In this document: one piece after another, positions 8,924 through 22,600 of the stretch
Layout: the number at the start of each line of letters is the position of its first letter
How positions within the stretch are numbered: position 1 is the first letter of the stretch
Origin: Gigantopelta aegis
Lineage: Eukaryota; Mollusca; Gastropoda; Neomphalida; Peltospiridae
Length of the DNA: 64,000 nt
Reading direction: 5' to 3'
Assembly (NCBI RefSeq): GCF_016097555.1
Contig: NC_054703.1
Span: 14,325,419 to 14,389,418, forward strand
The notes under the pieces: model-generated
What the model saw: only the letters and a program-made list of their open reading frames with translations
The model's database searches: none
What the model was told of the DNA's origin: nothing
Translations under genes and position numbers: made by a program

Positions 8924-11900
8924 CTGAAAATCAATGACAGTAAAACAGTTAGATATACTCACATCAAACTGGGTTATGAAAGTGATATACAAGAAAAAAC
9001 AAAACACCAGGAAATTTTAAAGTGACAGACCCCAGTTTTAAAAACTATGGCATATTTCTAACAATTAGAGCCTTTTTGATGATTGAAGTCAGACATTACT
9101 TACCACTTCATTTTATTATCTATTTCCATACAAGTGTTTCTTGTCATCCTGGTGATTTTCAAAAAACCAAAGTACCTCAGAGAAGTAACGGTTATAAAAG
9201 ATGAAATCTAGTCAACTTTTTAAGGGTATTTCCCCGTTCCTCATTACAGACTTGTTTCTGTCCTAATGCAGCAAGGAATCTTTTATATGCAGTTTCCCAC
9301 AGACAGGACAGCACACACCATGGCCTTTGACCAATTGTGGTGCACTGATCTGAACACGAAAAAAACCAATCAGTTGAATGGATCCACTGAGGTGGTTCGA
9401 TCCTGCGATGCAAGCACCTCCCGAGTCCAGAGAACACTCAATAAAAACTACATGTGTATAGATGTACTTACTTTTAAAGCCAACACAATTCCGTCGGTTA
9501 AGCGATCACTGAAAGAAAGCACAAATATCAGATACAGTCTTGACCTGTCAGTTTCAACTGCATAATTATTTATCTGAATTGAAGAGCTAAAGTACAATGA
9601 TTTGTTAATCATTGGCTGTTGGAAGAAAGGAAGGAAATGTTTTATTTAATGATGCACTCAACACATTTTATTTTCGGTTACATGGTGTCAGATATATGGT
9701 TACGGACCACACAGATATTGAGAGAGGAAACCCGCTGTCGCCACTTCATGGGCTACTCTTTTTGATTCACAGCAAGGGATCTTTTATATGCACCATCCTA
9801 CAGACAGGGTAGTACATACGACAGTCTTTGATATGCCAGTTGTGGTGCACTGGCTAGAACGCGAAATAGCCCAATGAGTCCAACGACGGGGATCGATCCT
9901 AGACCACTGTGCATCAAGCGAGCACTTTACCACTGGGTTACATAGTCTTCAGAAGAAACCTGCTACATTTTGTTTTCGTTACCGGCGAGAGATCTGTTAT
10001 GCAAATTTCCCCTACAAGACAGCACAAGCCAGAGACTTTAATGTACCAGTTGTCACACATTATTATTACTCCTCAAGCCAAAGGATTTGAAATTTTATGG
10101 CAACACTTTTTCGGAAAATCATGGTAAAGGTGGATTATGATGGGGAATGGAGTTTTGGTTCCATATGTTTTTGCCAATATGCCAGCAGAAAACAATCGTT
10201 TCTTTGCATCAACTTGAAAAAAGAACAAGGATTTACTGTTATGTGCAGTAGACCGCGAAACGTAGGTCACAGTTACGGAGTAATAGAATGCAACATATCA
10301 TCATCCCAATTTGTTCCTATATGTGAGGTTTGATGGTCCTGTATGCATCTGTATGCAAGATATGGTCCCGACAAGGATTTACTGTTATGTGCAATAGACT
10401 GTGAAAAGTAGATCACAATGAGCTAGTAATAAAACGCAATACACTGCCATCTCAAGTTGTTCCTACATGTGAAATGTGATGGTCCTGTATGTATCTGTAT
10501 GCAAGATATGGTCTGGACAAGAAAAAGTTAACAGATGGATGTACATATACGTACGGACTGACAATGCCATACCATAATACGACCCATAATAGATGGGCTT
10601 ATAAAAAGGAATACAATGGGAGGTAATTTAAAATTATTTAACAGCATGGTTTTTGTCATACTATATATTGAGTCCTGAAAATGTATACCTCCACATGTTA
10701 TACTCCAGAATGTCTATTGTAAGTCTAAAACTAAAGTTTGTGTTGTTTATCGACACCCCTAGAGCTCACTAATTTATTAATCACTGGCTACTGGATTATT
10801 GATTGAACCAGATCTCATCATGTTTGATGCTGAAGACACTTACAAGGCTGATGGTTCTACGGGTACATTTTCTGCTTTCATGTTTTTATACCATCCCTGT
10901 ACAAACGTGGTCAGCGACTGGCTGTCATACTTATCAACTTCATATCGATACATCTTGCCCTGGCGGTAACTGCAATGGAGAAAACACACTTTTAGTTTTA
11001 CTCTTGGTCACTTTACATGACAGCCAGACTTGACAGCTGTCGTACTTATCAACTTCATATCGATACATCTTGCCCTGGCGGTAACTGCAATGGAGAAAAC
11101 AAACTTTTGGTTTTACTCTTCGTCACTTGACGACTTGACAGCTGTGGTGGCAGTACTCATGATGGGTGAAACCGGTGGGGCAGGGCATGCTCACCTTTCG
11201 CGAACACCTGATATCATCACTGTTATAACAGTGATTCATGAGTGCATGTCATCACAGCTGTACTTACAACTGTGCTCTGTCGGTGTTAGTTTGGATTTAT
11301 AAAATGTGTCTGGCAGTCCTCTTAATGGCAGTGCAAGAGGGATGGAATTTCCAATAAAGAATCTCCTTGGGAGTGGCAGTCCTCCCATAGATGAGGCACT
11401 AGATAGAGATTAATGGAATCAATTACTATTTTTCTAAATTCCCAATGAAATCTCCAGTAAACGATCTCATTGGAAGTGGCTGTCCTCTTATAGACGAGGC
11501 ACTAAATATACATTCATGGAATCAACCACTATTTTCCCAAATGCCCGATGAAATCTCCAGTAAAGGATATCCTCGGAACTGACTGTCCTCTTATAGATGA
11601 GGCACTGGATAGAGATTCATGGAATCAAACACTATTGTAGCGTTCCTGGTTTTTAGTCTGTCTATCTTTTCATATTTTCCTTGGTTATTATATTCAGTTA
11701 AGATTCTGATTATATCTCTTACTAATTACATTAACGGCATGATCTAACTCTACTCACTTATGAATATCAGGAACGTTATTTTCTCATTGCTACGAGGGAT
11801 AATACAATAAGTGTCGTGCAACCGTTTTATATGTTGTCGGCAGAAGTCCGTGCAAGAGTGTGGCCTGACTGAATCAACCAATCAGGTTGGTCAAGTTAGA

Positions 11901-13560
11901 TTATTTTTCGACGCACGTTATTCATCCCCACTTGCACTCGGGTTGTTTTTCTGTGAGGTTAGTTTTTGTGTGCTCTGTTATTTTTCGTTTTATATATATA
12001 TACTAAAACGCAAAAGAAACGCAGGTCCTGAAAATGCGAAAGAATTGCACTTTGTAAAGCAGTATCTTTGGTGGAATTGAACCTCAACTGTGTTAAAGGA
12101 CATGGCACACACCCACACCGCAGTCCCACCTGCGTGTCAATTTCATTACCTGTGTGACGTCACGAATTCTCAAAACACGTTGTTTGCACGTGCTGGATCA
12201 TCCGTATCATGAATCCAGTGCAAACACACTCATTGAAATGCTTATAAAGCCTACACACCTGGATTTAATCGCATAAATTCAATTTGAGTAGTGACAGACA
12301 ACAGAATCACATTTTAAAAATGCCGCGACTGACGCAACTCCAGCGAGGGATGGCCATCGGGATGTTGCAAGCCGGACAGACCCGTACTGCTGTAGCCAGA
12401 CAATTGGGATGTCATGTTTCGACAATCGCACGCCTTTCTCAACGTCACCAAATCACTGGATCTGTGAACGATCGACCACGCACCGGCCGCCCGAGGGTGA
12501 CAACCGCAGCCCTAGACCGGTACATCCGGGTGACCCACCTTAGGAATCGGATGCTGTCAGCAGCTAACACCGCTCACCAGGTGCGTGGTCCACGTGGTCC
12601 AGTGTCCGCCGATACCGTCCGACGCCGTCTGAGGGCAGCAGGACTCCGTAACCGCCGTCCTTATGTGGGACCAATATTGACCCCTCGGCACCGCCAACAA
12701 CGTCAACAGTGGGCGCAACAACATCAAAGATGGCGACGTGGCCAGTGGCAACAAGTTCTGTTTACTGATGAGAGCCGTTACAATCTTTCCAACGCTGATG
12801 GCCGAATCCGAGTATGGCGACGTCGACATGAACGTTACTCCGACTGCTGCGTTCTGCAGGCCGACCGATGGGGCGGGGGTAGTGTGATGGTGTGGGGTGG
12901 GTTCTCATTCAACCACAGAACACAACTTCATGTGTTCAGACAACGCGTTAATGCCGCCGTGTACCAAAATGACGTCATCAACAATCACGTCGTTCCCTTC
13001 TTTGCCGCTTACCCACGTGTGCGCTTGCTGCAGCAAGACAATGCCAGGCCGCACACACTGCCAGGGCAACACAGGCGTTGCTGGCTCAGCACAACATCCC
13101 AACGTTGCCGTGGCCAGCCTTATCACCGGACATGGCGCCTATCGAACACGTCTGGGATGAAATCGGACGTCGCCTTCAGGCTCGCGGACAACCTCAGAAT
13201 ATGCAGGCGCTGGAGGCAGCATTGGTCCATGAATGGAACTCACTCCCTCAGGCATTCTTTCAACGGCTTGTCAACTCAATGAGGAGACGTTGCACTGCCT
13301 GTTTGAATGCCCAGGGTGGTCACACGCGATACTGACTTTGACAATGCTACAGGTCGTCTCTTTCACATTTTTAACATGGACCCCCACCCTACTTTATGAC
13401 ATGAAACAATAGCCAAAAAGGAATTCAATCAAACATTTCCAACACCAATGTGTGCCGAATTGGTGTAGCTCCAAAATAAATGTTGAAATCTTCATTTCGT
13501 TTTGTTTTTTTAATATTTTATATCCAATTTAATGAGAACCTGCGTTTCTTTTGCGTTTTA

Positions 13561-13621
<61 letters not shown>

Positions 13622-16600
13622 TGTTTGCTTCCATTCCTAGCTGTCTGCCCATTTATACATACATTTAACCAATGTATGTCATAAGTTTCGGTTATTAAAA
13701 TTATAAATTAACTACGTAAAGCGAGTCAGGCAATGACCCGTGTTACGTGTACGGTGTAATCGTCCCATATATAATTCTGTGTTTTTACCATGCACGAACT
13801 GTCCGCTTAATCATTTTGGCCGAGTTAGAGAATGGACGACCCGTCTGAATAAATTAAACCTGATTAAATTAGGATCTCGTTGATTTTAATAAGCGGTCTT
13901 CATCATTGTCGATGGTTTGTAACCCCATTCCGAATAAGTGAGTCCTAATTATATGGATTAACGACTGCTTTAATAGGGTGTTTTGGTTAAAAATACCTTT
14001 GAAGGGGGCTGTCCAATATATACTCTTCAAAAAAAGAAACGCAAAAGGGTACAAATGGGTTATAACTCCGATTTTATGTTTCCTACCGGTTCATGCTTTG
14101 TGAATATAAGGTCATTGCATGTCCCAAACACATTCCCACGGTTACATTCGATAAAACGCAGCTACTGTACAATAAAGTTCCAAAATGTGAATATTCGCAA
14201 AAACGCAGCCACGTGCAAACCATGTCACCACTGCACGTGCGTTGTCTGCACGTGCAACATGAACACCGACAGTATAAAAGTGCAGGGTGTTCGCTTGCCT
14301 GGCCTCTGTATCTGGCCGACAGTTGACAATCCAGGACATGCCACGTCTCGGTGAACCGCAGAGAAACAATGCCATCGGCCGACTAGACGCAGGCGAATCC
14401 AGAACGGCCGTTGCCAGGGCATTCCATGTGTCCCCAAGCACCATCTCCAGACTGTGGGACCGTTACCAGCAACATGGATCAACACGTGACCTCCCTAGAT
14501 CCGGTCGACCACGGGTCACTACCCCCGGGCAGGACCGCTACATCCGGGTACGCCACCTTCGGGAACGATTGACTACTGCCACCTCCACAGCCGCAGCAAT
14601 ACCAGGTTTGCGCAGGATATCCGACCAGACCGTACGGAACCGCCTACGTGAGGTAGGAATTCGTGCCAGACGTCCAGTTCGAGGTGTCATCTTAACACCA
14701 CAACACCTCCGACTGCAGTGGTGCCAGATTCATCGACAATGGCCTCAACTGCGATGGAGACAGGTGTGGTTCAGTGACGAGTCCCGATTTCTGCTCCGAC
14801 GTCATGATGGAAGATGTCGCGTGTATAGGCGTCGTGGTGAACGTTATGCGGCAAACTGCTTGCAGGAAGTGGACAGATTCGGCGGGGGTAGTGTCATGGT
14901 GTGGGCAGCCATCTCACACACTGGCAGAACTGACCTGGTCCACGTGCAGGGCAACCTGAATGCACAGGGCTACATTGACCAGATCCTCCGGCCACACATC
15001 GTTCCAGTTATGGCCAACGCCAACGCAGTGTTCCAACATGACAACGCCAGGCCTCACACAGCACGTCTCGCAACGGCTTTCCTACAGAACAACAACATTA
15101 ATGTCCTTCCTTGGCCATCGATATCACCGGATTTGAACCCAATTGAGCATCTATGGGACGAGTTGGACCGACGCCAGCGACAGCGACAGCGACAACCACA
15201 GCCCCAGACCCTGCCCGAGCTGGCAGCAGCCTTGCAGGCCGAGTGGGCCACCATCCCCCGGGACGTCATCCGTACTCTGGTTGCTTCAATGGGCAGGCGG
15301 TGCCAGGCAGTTGTCAACACACGATTAGGCCACACCCGGTATTGACTCCAGATGACCTTGACCTTGGTGGTGTGTCCTATCACTTACTCACAATGGACTA
15401 GAGTGAATTGTGAACAATCCTGCAACATTTGGTAATTATCGGACTCACCATTCAATAATTAAATCAATTCTCCAAATGTTACGACAATGTGGTTTTGCGT
15501 TTCTTCTTTTGAAGAGTATATATGATTTAACAGAGTTCGTGTACACCGGCATGGATGGGTAATCGTGTAAGGTGTAGAGCCTAATTATTTGGTGTGTGCT
15601 GTCCTGCAGGTGTAAATTTAATTCTGCGAATATTCTCTTCGTCGGGATTATCCACGACACATTCATACACGTCCCTAAATATAAATATTTATTTGTATGG
15701 ATATGTGGGTGTAAATTTATTTATTTAGTGGTAGTCAATTCATATATGGATCTTAGAGGACTACCATACATATTTGTTATTTGTTTGTACTCCCTCAAAT
15801 AAATGTACTCCCTCAAATAAATGTGTAATCTGTTTATTTGTTAGTTTGGGTTTTCTGTGCTAGTCAAGTCGGTCTCTGGTTTATAGTAATTTCAGCCTTC
15901 TAGAGAATTATTAATAAACTCTTAGTACCAGCAAAAGTCTACAACCGAAAGGGATAGCTGAACCCGTGGTCCCCAGATTGGGACCCGAAAAGTAAATTTC
16001 ATTACACTATTTTGTCAAAATATCCATTTGACTCTGTATTGTGCAGAGATACAACCCTGATCACTTATAACAGTTTTGTTGTTCAGATTTACTAAAGACA
16101 CTGAATACTATCCAGAGATGAAAGTGGCTTATAAAAAAAAATTGGAACAGTTAAAGGGACATACCCTAGTTTTTAAATACTAAGACATATTATTTTACTA
16201 TTATAGCCATTTTTGATAACTGAAATCATACTTTACTTAGATTTTATGGTTTAGATTATCAATTTCTGTACATTCGAAATGTTTTTGGTCATCCTGGTGT
16301 TTTTAATATCACAAAATACATTTCTCATATTTTTTAAAAACGCACGTGCATCTGAGAAGTACCGTAAGTTATGGAGTCGAGTTTTAGTCTATTTTTAGTG
16401 GGTATTTCACCGTTTCAATGTCACAGACTCATGTTTAACTCAACTGCAACTTCATCCAAATGTGTTACAGGTTTGTAGATTAACTAAACTTAGTGTTAAT
16501 TTTCATGGGTTGAAACTGGGGTCTGTGTCTTTAAAAGTTGGGAACTCTTTCATCTCTTGTCTGTTTCATTAACTTGTATGAGGTTTTTTTTTCTTTTTTA

Positions 16601-19600
16601 AGAGAAAGTTATGCAGTTCAACCACAACGACCATGCAACTACCTAATCCACAACTTTATTACAAGGTCACAAATTTATTAATCATTGGCTATTGGATGCC
16701 AAACATTTGTTAATTCCGACACGTAGTCATCAGAGGAAACTCGCTACATTTTTCCATTAGCAGCAAGGGATCTTTTATATGCACTTTCCCATAGACAGGA
16801 AAGCACATACCACAGCCTTTGTCCAGTTGTGATGCACTGGTTGGAACGAGAGAAAAATGCAATCAGTTGAATGGATCCACCAAGGTGGTTCGAGGCCATT
16901 TGGTTTACCGTGAACCGCACAAACCAGTCTGGCAGACGTTTTTCCGCTTGGGTTGGCTGAACGCAGTCCATTACTTTTCAAAGATTGCTTATTCGTAAAC
17001 AGCGCATGGGATACTTTTGCCAATGTATTTTGCGCATTGGTTCAATATTTGCATGGTTTCATACAGAGAGGGGAATGGGGGGATTTATCCCCCCCATGAT
17101 TTTGACATGGGGGGGGGATATCCCACCCATCAATCAGCAGAGCAGTAGGGTTTTTTAAGGTCTTTTTAGCTCTTAGCATGACATTTTCTAAGAAAATACT
17201 AGGTAGAGAGAATGTTAATTAGCAAATGTTAATTATCTAGCTGTTTTGCCCCCCCCCCCCCCCCCCCCGCTCGCGACGCGCCTATGGCCCCCTCCGCTGG
17301 TCCAAACCCCCCCCCATAATTTTTTTTTCTGGTGGAAACCCTGATTTGTATGGATATTACTGAAGGATATTTCCACAGCCGACAAAAAGATGTATTAATT
17401 AAAAGAGCAGGTAATTCAAGGTTGGGAACATAATATCAGCGAACTAACGTAGAAATGTTTGATGTATTACTTAATTTTGGAACACTTAATTACTGTCTAT
17501 TGTTATTATGTAAGAACTGAACAAACATATTCCTATCGGTTCTCTTCATTGAAATTTGGTTCACAGAAATGGGCCAACCACCACTTGGCTCCAGGTCAGA
17601 TTAGTCTCGATAAACCACTATGTTTCGAACATGCACGGATTCGAACGTATGCTATGCTTTTGAAGCCAGTTTAAACTGAAGCTTGATAACCAGACTATTT
17701 TTTATTTTATTTTATTTGGTTAATTCGGTAACATTTTACTCACTGATTATTCAATTTAAAAACAATTTGGAAATATTTCACGCGAATCCAAATAGATTCA
17801 GATGTTTTATGCTTGCTTGAATCCTGGCGCGAATCGGATTCGAAGATTCACGCAAATTTTTAGCCCTGATATGCACTAACCCACAGACAGGATAGAACAT
17901 AACCTGACCTTTGGTATACCAGTTGTGGTGCACTGGATGTAACGAGCTATAATCCAACTGGTGTGGATTGATCTCAGACACAGCGTGCATCATGCATGCC
18001 AGCATTTTTCCACTGGATTACCGTATATCTTCGCCTATAAGTCGAATTTTTTTCACCCAAAAATTATTTTATAACTTGGGGGGTCGACTTATAAGAGGGT
18101 AAAAAAAATTCACCAAAAAATATTATTGTTTTGGGGATTATTTTACAAGTTTTATTGTTGAAGTATGCCATGTATTTATACTCAAATATGTTAATTTGAC
18201 ACATTTATTTTTTATAACCTATTTTTTTTGGCATTAGAACGGTTTTGGTTATGCGAAAAGGCGTACGATCAAACTCACATGCCAAGACAACAGTCCACTT
18301 AGTTAAATTAACAGTCATAACTAATAGTAAAAATGTAAACAATACTAACTACCTGTTGCCTGAGTTTATTTTGAAATCTGGTCACTGGCATTAATGGTTG
18401 TTCAAACAATGTTTTGGCGGTGATTAACTTCATGAATATTACTAAGCTTTCCCTTAAAATAGACTGATCTCTGCAGTTCACTTATCTAGAGCAATAGGGA
18501 CACACATCATTTGGTACAAAAACCAGTGTACTTTCCAGAGTTATCGTCCTTACATGTATTAATATGGCGGCAAAACGTGATACTTTCAGTTTTATCGTAG
18601 TGATCTGTTGTCAGTGTTTATAAATAAAGTTGTTGTCTGTGCACAAAACCATCTGTACAGTACTATACAGTAACAGTCAAACAGCTTTCACTCTCTACTA
18701 AAGGAATATTTCGTTTTGATGCTATGTAATAATGATAGTTTGATTGGAATAGTCTGATCATATTGCGATGTACAAAACGTGAAAACCGAAGTTTGTAAAA
18801 TAATTTTCTTTTGTTCAAATATTATTGTTCTCATGTGCTGAAAATAAGAAATATTTCAATATTTATAAGTAGTTTTTCATGGGTCGACTTATAAACGGGT
18901 CAATAAAAAAATACGTTTTCAGGGCTTGAAATTAGGGACTCGACTTATAGCCGAGATCGACTTACAGGCGAAGATATACGGTACATACCTCCATGAATGC
19001 AAAACGAAGGAATGAATGTTTAACGACACCCCAGCACAAAAATACACAACAGCTATTGGTGTAAAAGAAGAAAAAGACAAATCTAATGATTGACCCACAT
19101 TTTTTTTTTTATGATATTGTAGTGATAACTAACTTACAATATTGCACTAGGACATTTCGTTATCTTCATTCGATCAACAAGTTTTGGACTGGTTTCCATA
19201 TCAATTTTGGCAACGTTCAGTTTCCCCTTCATTCTGAAAATTAAACAACAAATTACATACTTAAATAATACATGAAACATGCATGTAATTCTAAGATCTA
19301 TTTCAGAGTTTAATTAAATACATTTACCAAATACCAATTTAAGTGAAATTTAGCAAATGTTATGGCTGTAAATACATGTGGTGGTGTTGTGGACATCGGA
19401 CATAAAGCTGGTAGGTACAGGGCTCACAGCCCAATACTGGATCCCACCCAGAACAGGCCCGTAGCCAGGACTGACCCCCTCGACCCCCCCCCCATTGGCT
19501 ACAGGCCTGCAGAGTGAGTTTTAATGACTCAATGGTTTTAAGACCAACACACCAACTTCTCTCTCAACAACTACTAATCGACTGTCCAGCTAGCTCAGGT

Positions 19601-22600
19601 GTGTGTGCCCAGGACAGCATGCTTGAATCTTAATTGGATATAAGCACAAAAATAAGTTTGAATCTATAATTAAAAATACACTATACTTTCATTAAACATG
19701 ACTGCTGCTAAATATGTATATTCATGATACTTCCATCAATACATTTTATGTCGAATTTGTTTTCAAAAATGTTTCATTTGGTACATTTAAACTTCTAATT
19801 GCTGATTCGAAGGAAACTATTCAATGCAATATAAAAACTTCAAACTTGATTTTCTCAAATTGGTTGCAACACCACATCCAGCCTTTAAAAGGTCATAACA
19901 TCACATTTTTGGGGAATAGAAAGAAGGAAGGAAGGACGGAAGGAAATGTTTTATTTAACGATGCACTCAACATTTTATTTACGGTTATACGGCGTCGGCC
20001 ATATGGTTATGGACCACGCAGATACTGAGGGAGAAAACCCGCTGTCACCACTTTATGAGCTACTCTTTTCGATTAGCAGCAAGGGATCTTTTATATGCAC
20101 CATCCCATAGACAGGATAGCACATACCACGGCCTTTGATGTACCAGTCGTGGTGCACTGGCTGGAGCGAGAAATAGCCCAATAAGTCCACTGACAGGGAT
20201 CGATCCCAGACCAAACGTGCATCAAGCAAACGATTTTCCACTGGGTTATGTCCTGCCACTTTTTGGGGACATGATATAAGTGTCAATATAAAGAACAGAA
20301 TCTGCATATCTCAAAAATGCCAAAATTCAAGTTAAAACTCATTTTGTGAGAATCGGTTAAATATATATGCATTTATATACAATAAAAAATCAAACATTAA
20401 GTAATTTTTACATTTGGATTTTGACTTAACATTGGGAAAGAGAAATGACATAGATTTTGAGGAATCGTGGTATTGAATACTAGAGAACTACACATGTATA
20501 TCAACATAGGTTTAAAAAACATGAATATATTTACTTGACACCAAGAACTTCCAACACAGCCAAAGCTTCAAGGCAGCTGACACATGCACTCTTGTAACTG
20601 TTGAAATCGAGAACAGATAAAAATTTAACACATACAGAAATTGTCAAAGATAAAAACAGATAATAATTTAATACACACAGTAATGGTCAAAAACAAAACA
20701 AAAGCTGATCAGTAGGTGCCCCTACTAGGTGTTATGGGTTTAAAATCTTTTGAAATTTTACACTGAATTTCCCGTACTGTGAAAATTCTAAACAGAACTT
20801 CTTTTACTATAATCTTTCTAAAACAATATTAAACTTTAATCCATAAATTTCTGTACTTTAGGGTACATAATTTTACCCTTTGTACACTCTGACAGAAACC
20901 TGTGGTGTCGCCAGAAGAGGTGTTTATATAGACAGCTAGGTTTACTGTACTCACTATATGACAAACCAATCTCCCATGGTGGTGCTAGTAGGTTTACTGT
21001 ACTCACTATATGACAAACCAATCTCCCATGGTGGTGCTAGTAGGTTTACTGTACTCACTATATGACAAACCAATCTCCCATGGTGGTGCTAGTAGGTTTA
21101 CTGTACTCACTATATGACAAACCAATCTCCCGTGGTGGCACCGGTAGCCGCCTGGGTGAGGTGCTCGAATGAATCATCATTAAGAACCCGTGTCGCCACC
21201 TGGTGAGCAGTTGTCAGCCAGTTGGAAATCTCCTCCACCCCAATCTGCCCTGAAAGTATTATGGAGTACTTAGGAGGGGAAACAAATCACAACAAATGCA
21301 GGATTGGATCCAGGATTTTGAAAAGGAGTGGCAATTTATGTTTGTCAAAGAAATATATGCCAATTAAGCTCTCAAAGGGAATGAAATCTGTAGCTGTGTT
21401 TAACGACGCCTCTAGAGCACATTGATTTTTTTTATCTTATCATCGGCTATTGGACGTCAAACATATGGTCATTCTGACACTGTTTTTAGAGGAAACCCGC
21501 TGTCGCCACATAGACTACTCTTGTACGACAGGCAGCAAGGGATCTTTTATTTGCGCTTCCCACAGGCAGGATAGCACAAACCATGGCCTTTGTTGAACCA
21601 GTTATGGATCACTGGTCAGTGCAAGTGGTTTTACACCTACCCATTGAGCCTTGCGGAGCACTCACTTAGGGTTTGGAGTCGGTATCTGGATTAAAAATCC
21701 CATGCCTCGACTGGGATCCGAACCCAGTACCTACCAGCCTGTAGACCGATGGCCTAACAACGACACCACCGAGGCTGGTTTTTTAAATACAGATGCTCAG
21801 AGATGGTTTTTTCAGTGCCATTTACTTAGGACATGGGGAAAAAAAGATCACGATTAAGAACAAGGAATCAGAATCGATGCAAATCCCCTCACAATTAAAT
21901 AATCTTATTCCTATACAATGTATTCAAACAAGTTTCATGAAAATCACAATGAGAAATGAAGTCACTATCTAGAGTTGGTGAGGTCATGTTTCTAATTGTT
22001 TTTTTTATCCCACTGCCCCCTTTCCTTTCTCTCCTTTGAATCCCATCTCATATCTTCCCGATCTGGCAATTCCTCCTATCTTTCAACTTCTTTCGCTGTC
22101 CACCTCCACATCCCAGTCCTTGTCTCTCCAACCGCGACAGGTGCTTGTCTCTTGTGGCTATCTGTGCCACACACCTGCCATTCCCCATCAGCTTTTAGCT
22201 GTTGGCTTAGTCTGACCACTTCAGGGAGTGTTCAGTAGTTACTTCTGGCATTGTTAAGAGGCACTTGTAACCACCTACTATGCACCCCTACTACCGGCGG
22301 TCGTTAGTTAATGCTGTGGGTCAGACCAGCTTTATTAGCAGCAGAGGACGAGGATGCCAGGTGGGTGTAGGGAAATACACAGAGACTGCACCTGTGGAGG
22401 AAGTTGAGACAGGTAGGTGATGGTTGGACAGCTCAGAAGACAAGAGTCGGAGGAAACTGACAGAAAGGGTCGAAAGAGATTGAAATCGTGGGAGAAATTG
22501 GAAAGTTTTTTATATTAAGATAATGAGAATGATAGGCAGAGGGTGATATATGAAAAAGATGAATGAATGTGTGAGCCAGCTTTGACGGGATTTGAACCAG

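Larger units (their letters stand above)
11990..13613 (+). mobile_element. Complete Tc1-like transposon in a (TA)n target
   Basis: Body 12003-13561 (1559 bp) between TA dinucleotides. The terminal inverted repeats (12002-12026 and 13538-13562) are perfect over 25 bp, starting CTAAAACGCAAAAGAAACGC. On both sides the element runs into TA repeats (11990-12002 and 13562-13613), so it sits inside a TA microsatellite, the preferred Tc1 target dinucleotide. It lies in intron 6 of the thioredoxin gene, on the opposite strand. Confidence 0.93.
14021..15518 (+). mobile_element. Complete Tc1-like transposon, possibly active
   Basis: Body 14023-15516 (1494 bp) with TA on both sides. The terminal inverted repeats (ctcttcaaaaaaagaaacgc and its complement near 15495-15516) have one mismatch in about 28 bp. 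It encodes an intact transposase. Same orientation as the neighbour at 12003, and the two share AAAAGAAACGC in their ends. Confidence 0.93.

Noticed and set aside
12284..13282. 332-residue open frame taken as an intact transposase
   Set aside because: After the CACACAC run the product no longer matches the family; the true C-terminus is in another frame, so it is a frameshifted gene, and the start is 12320.
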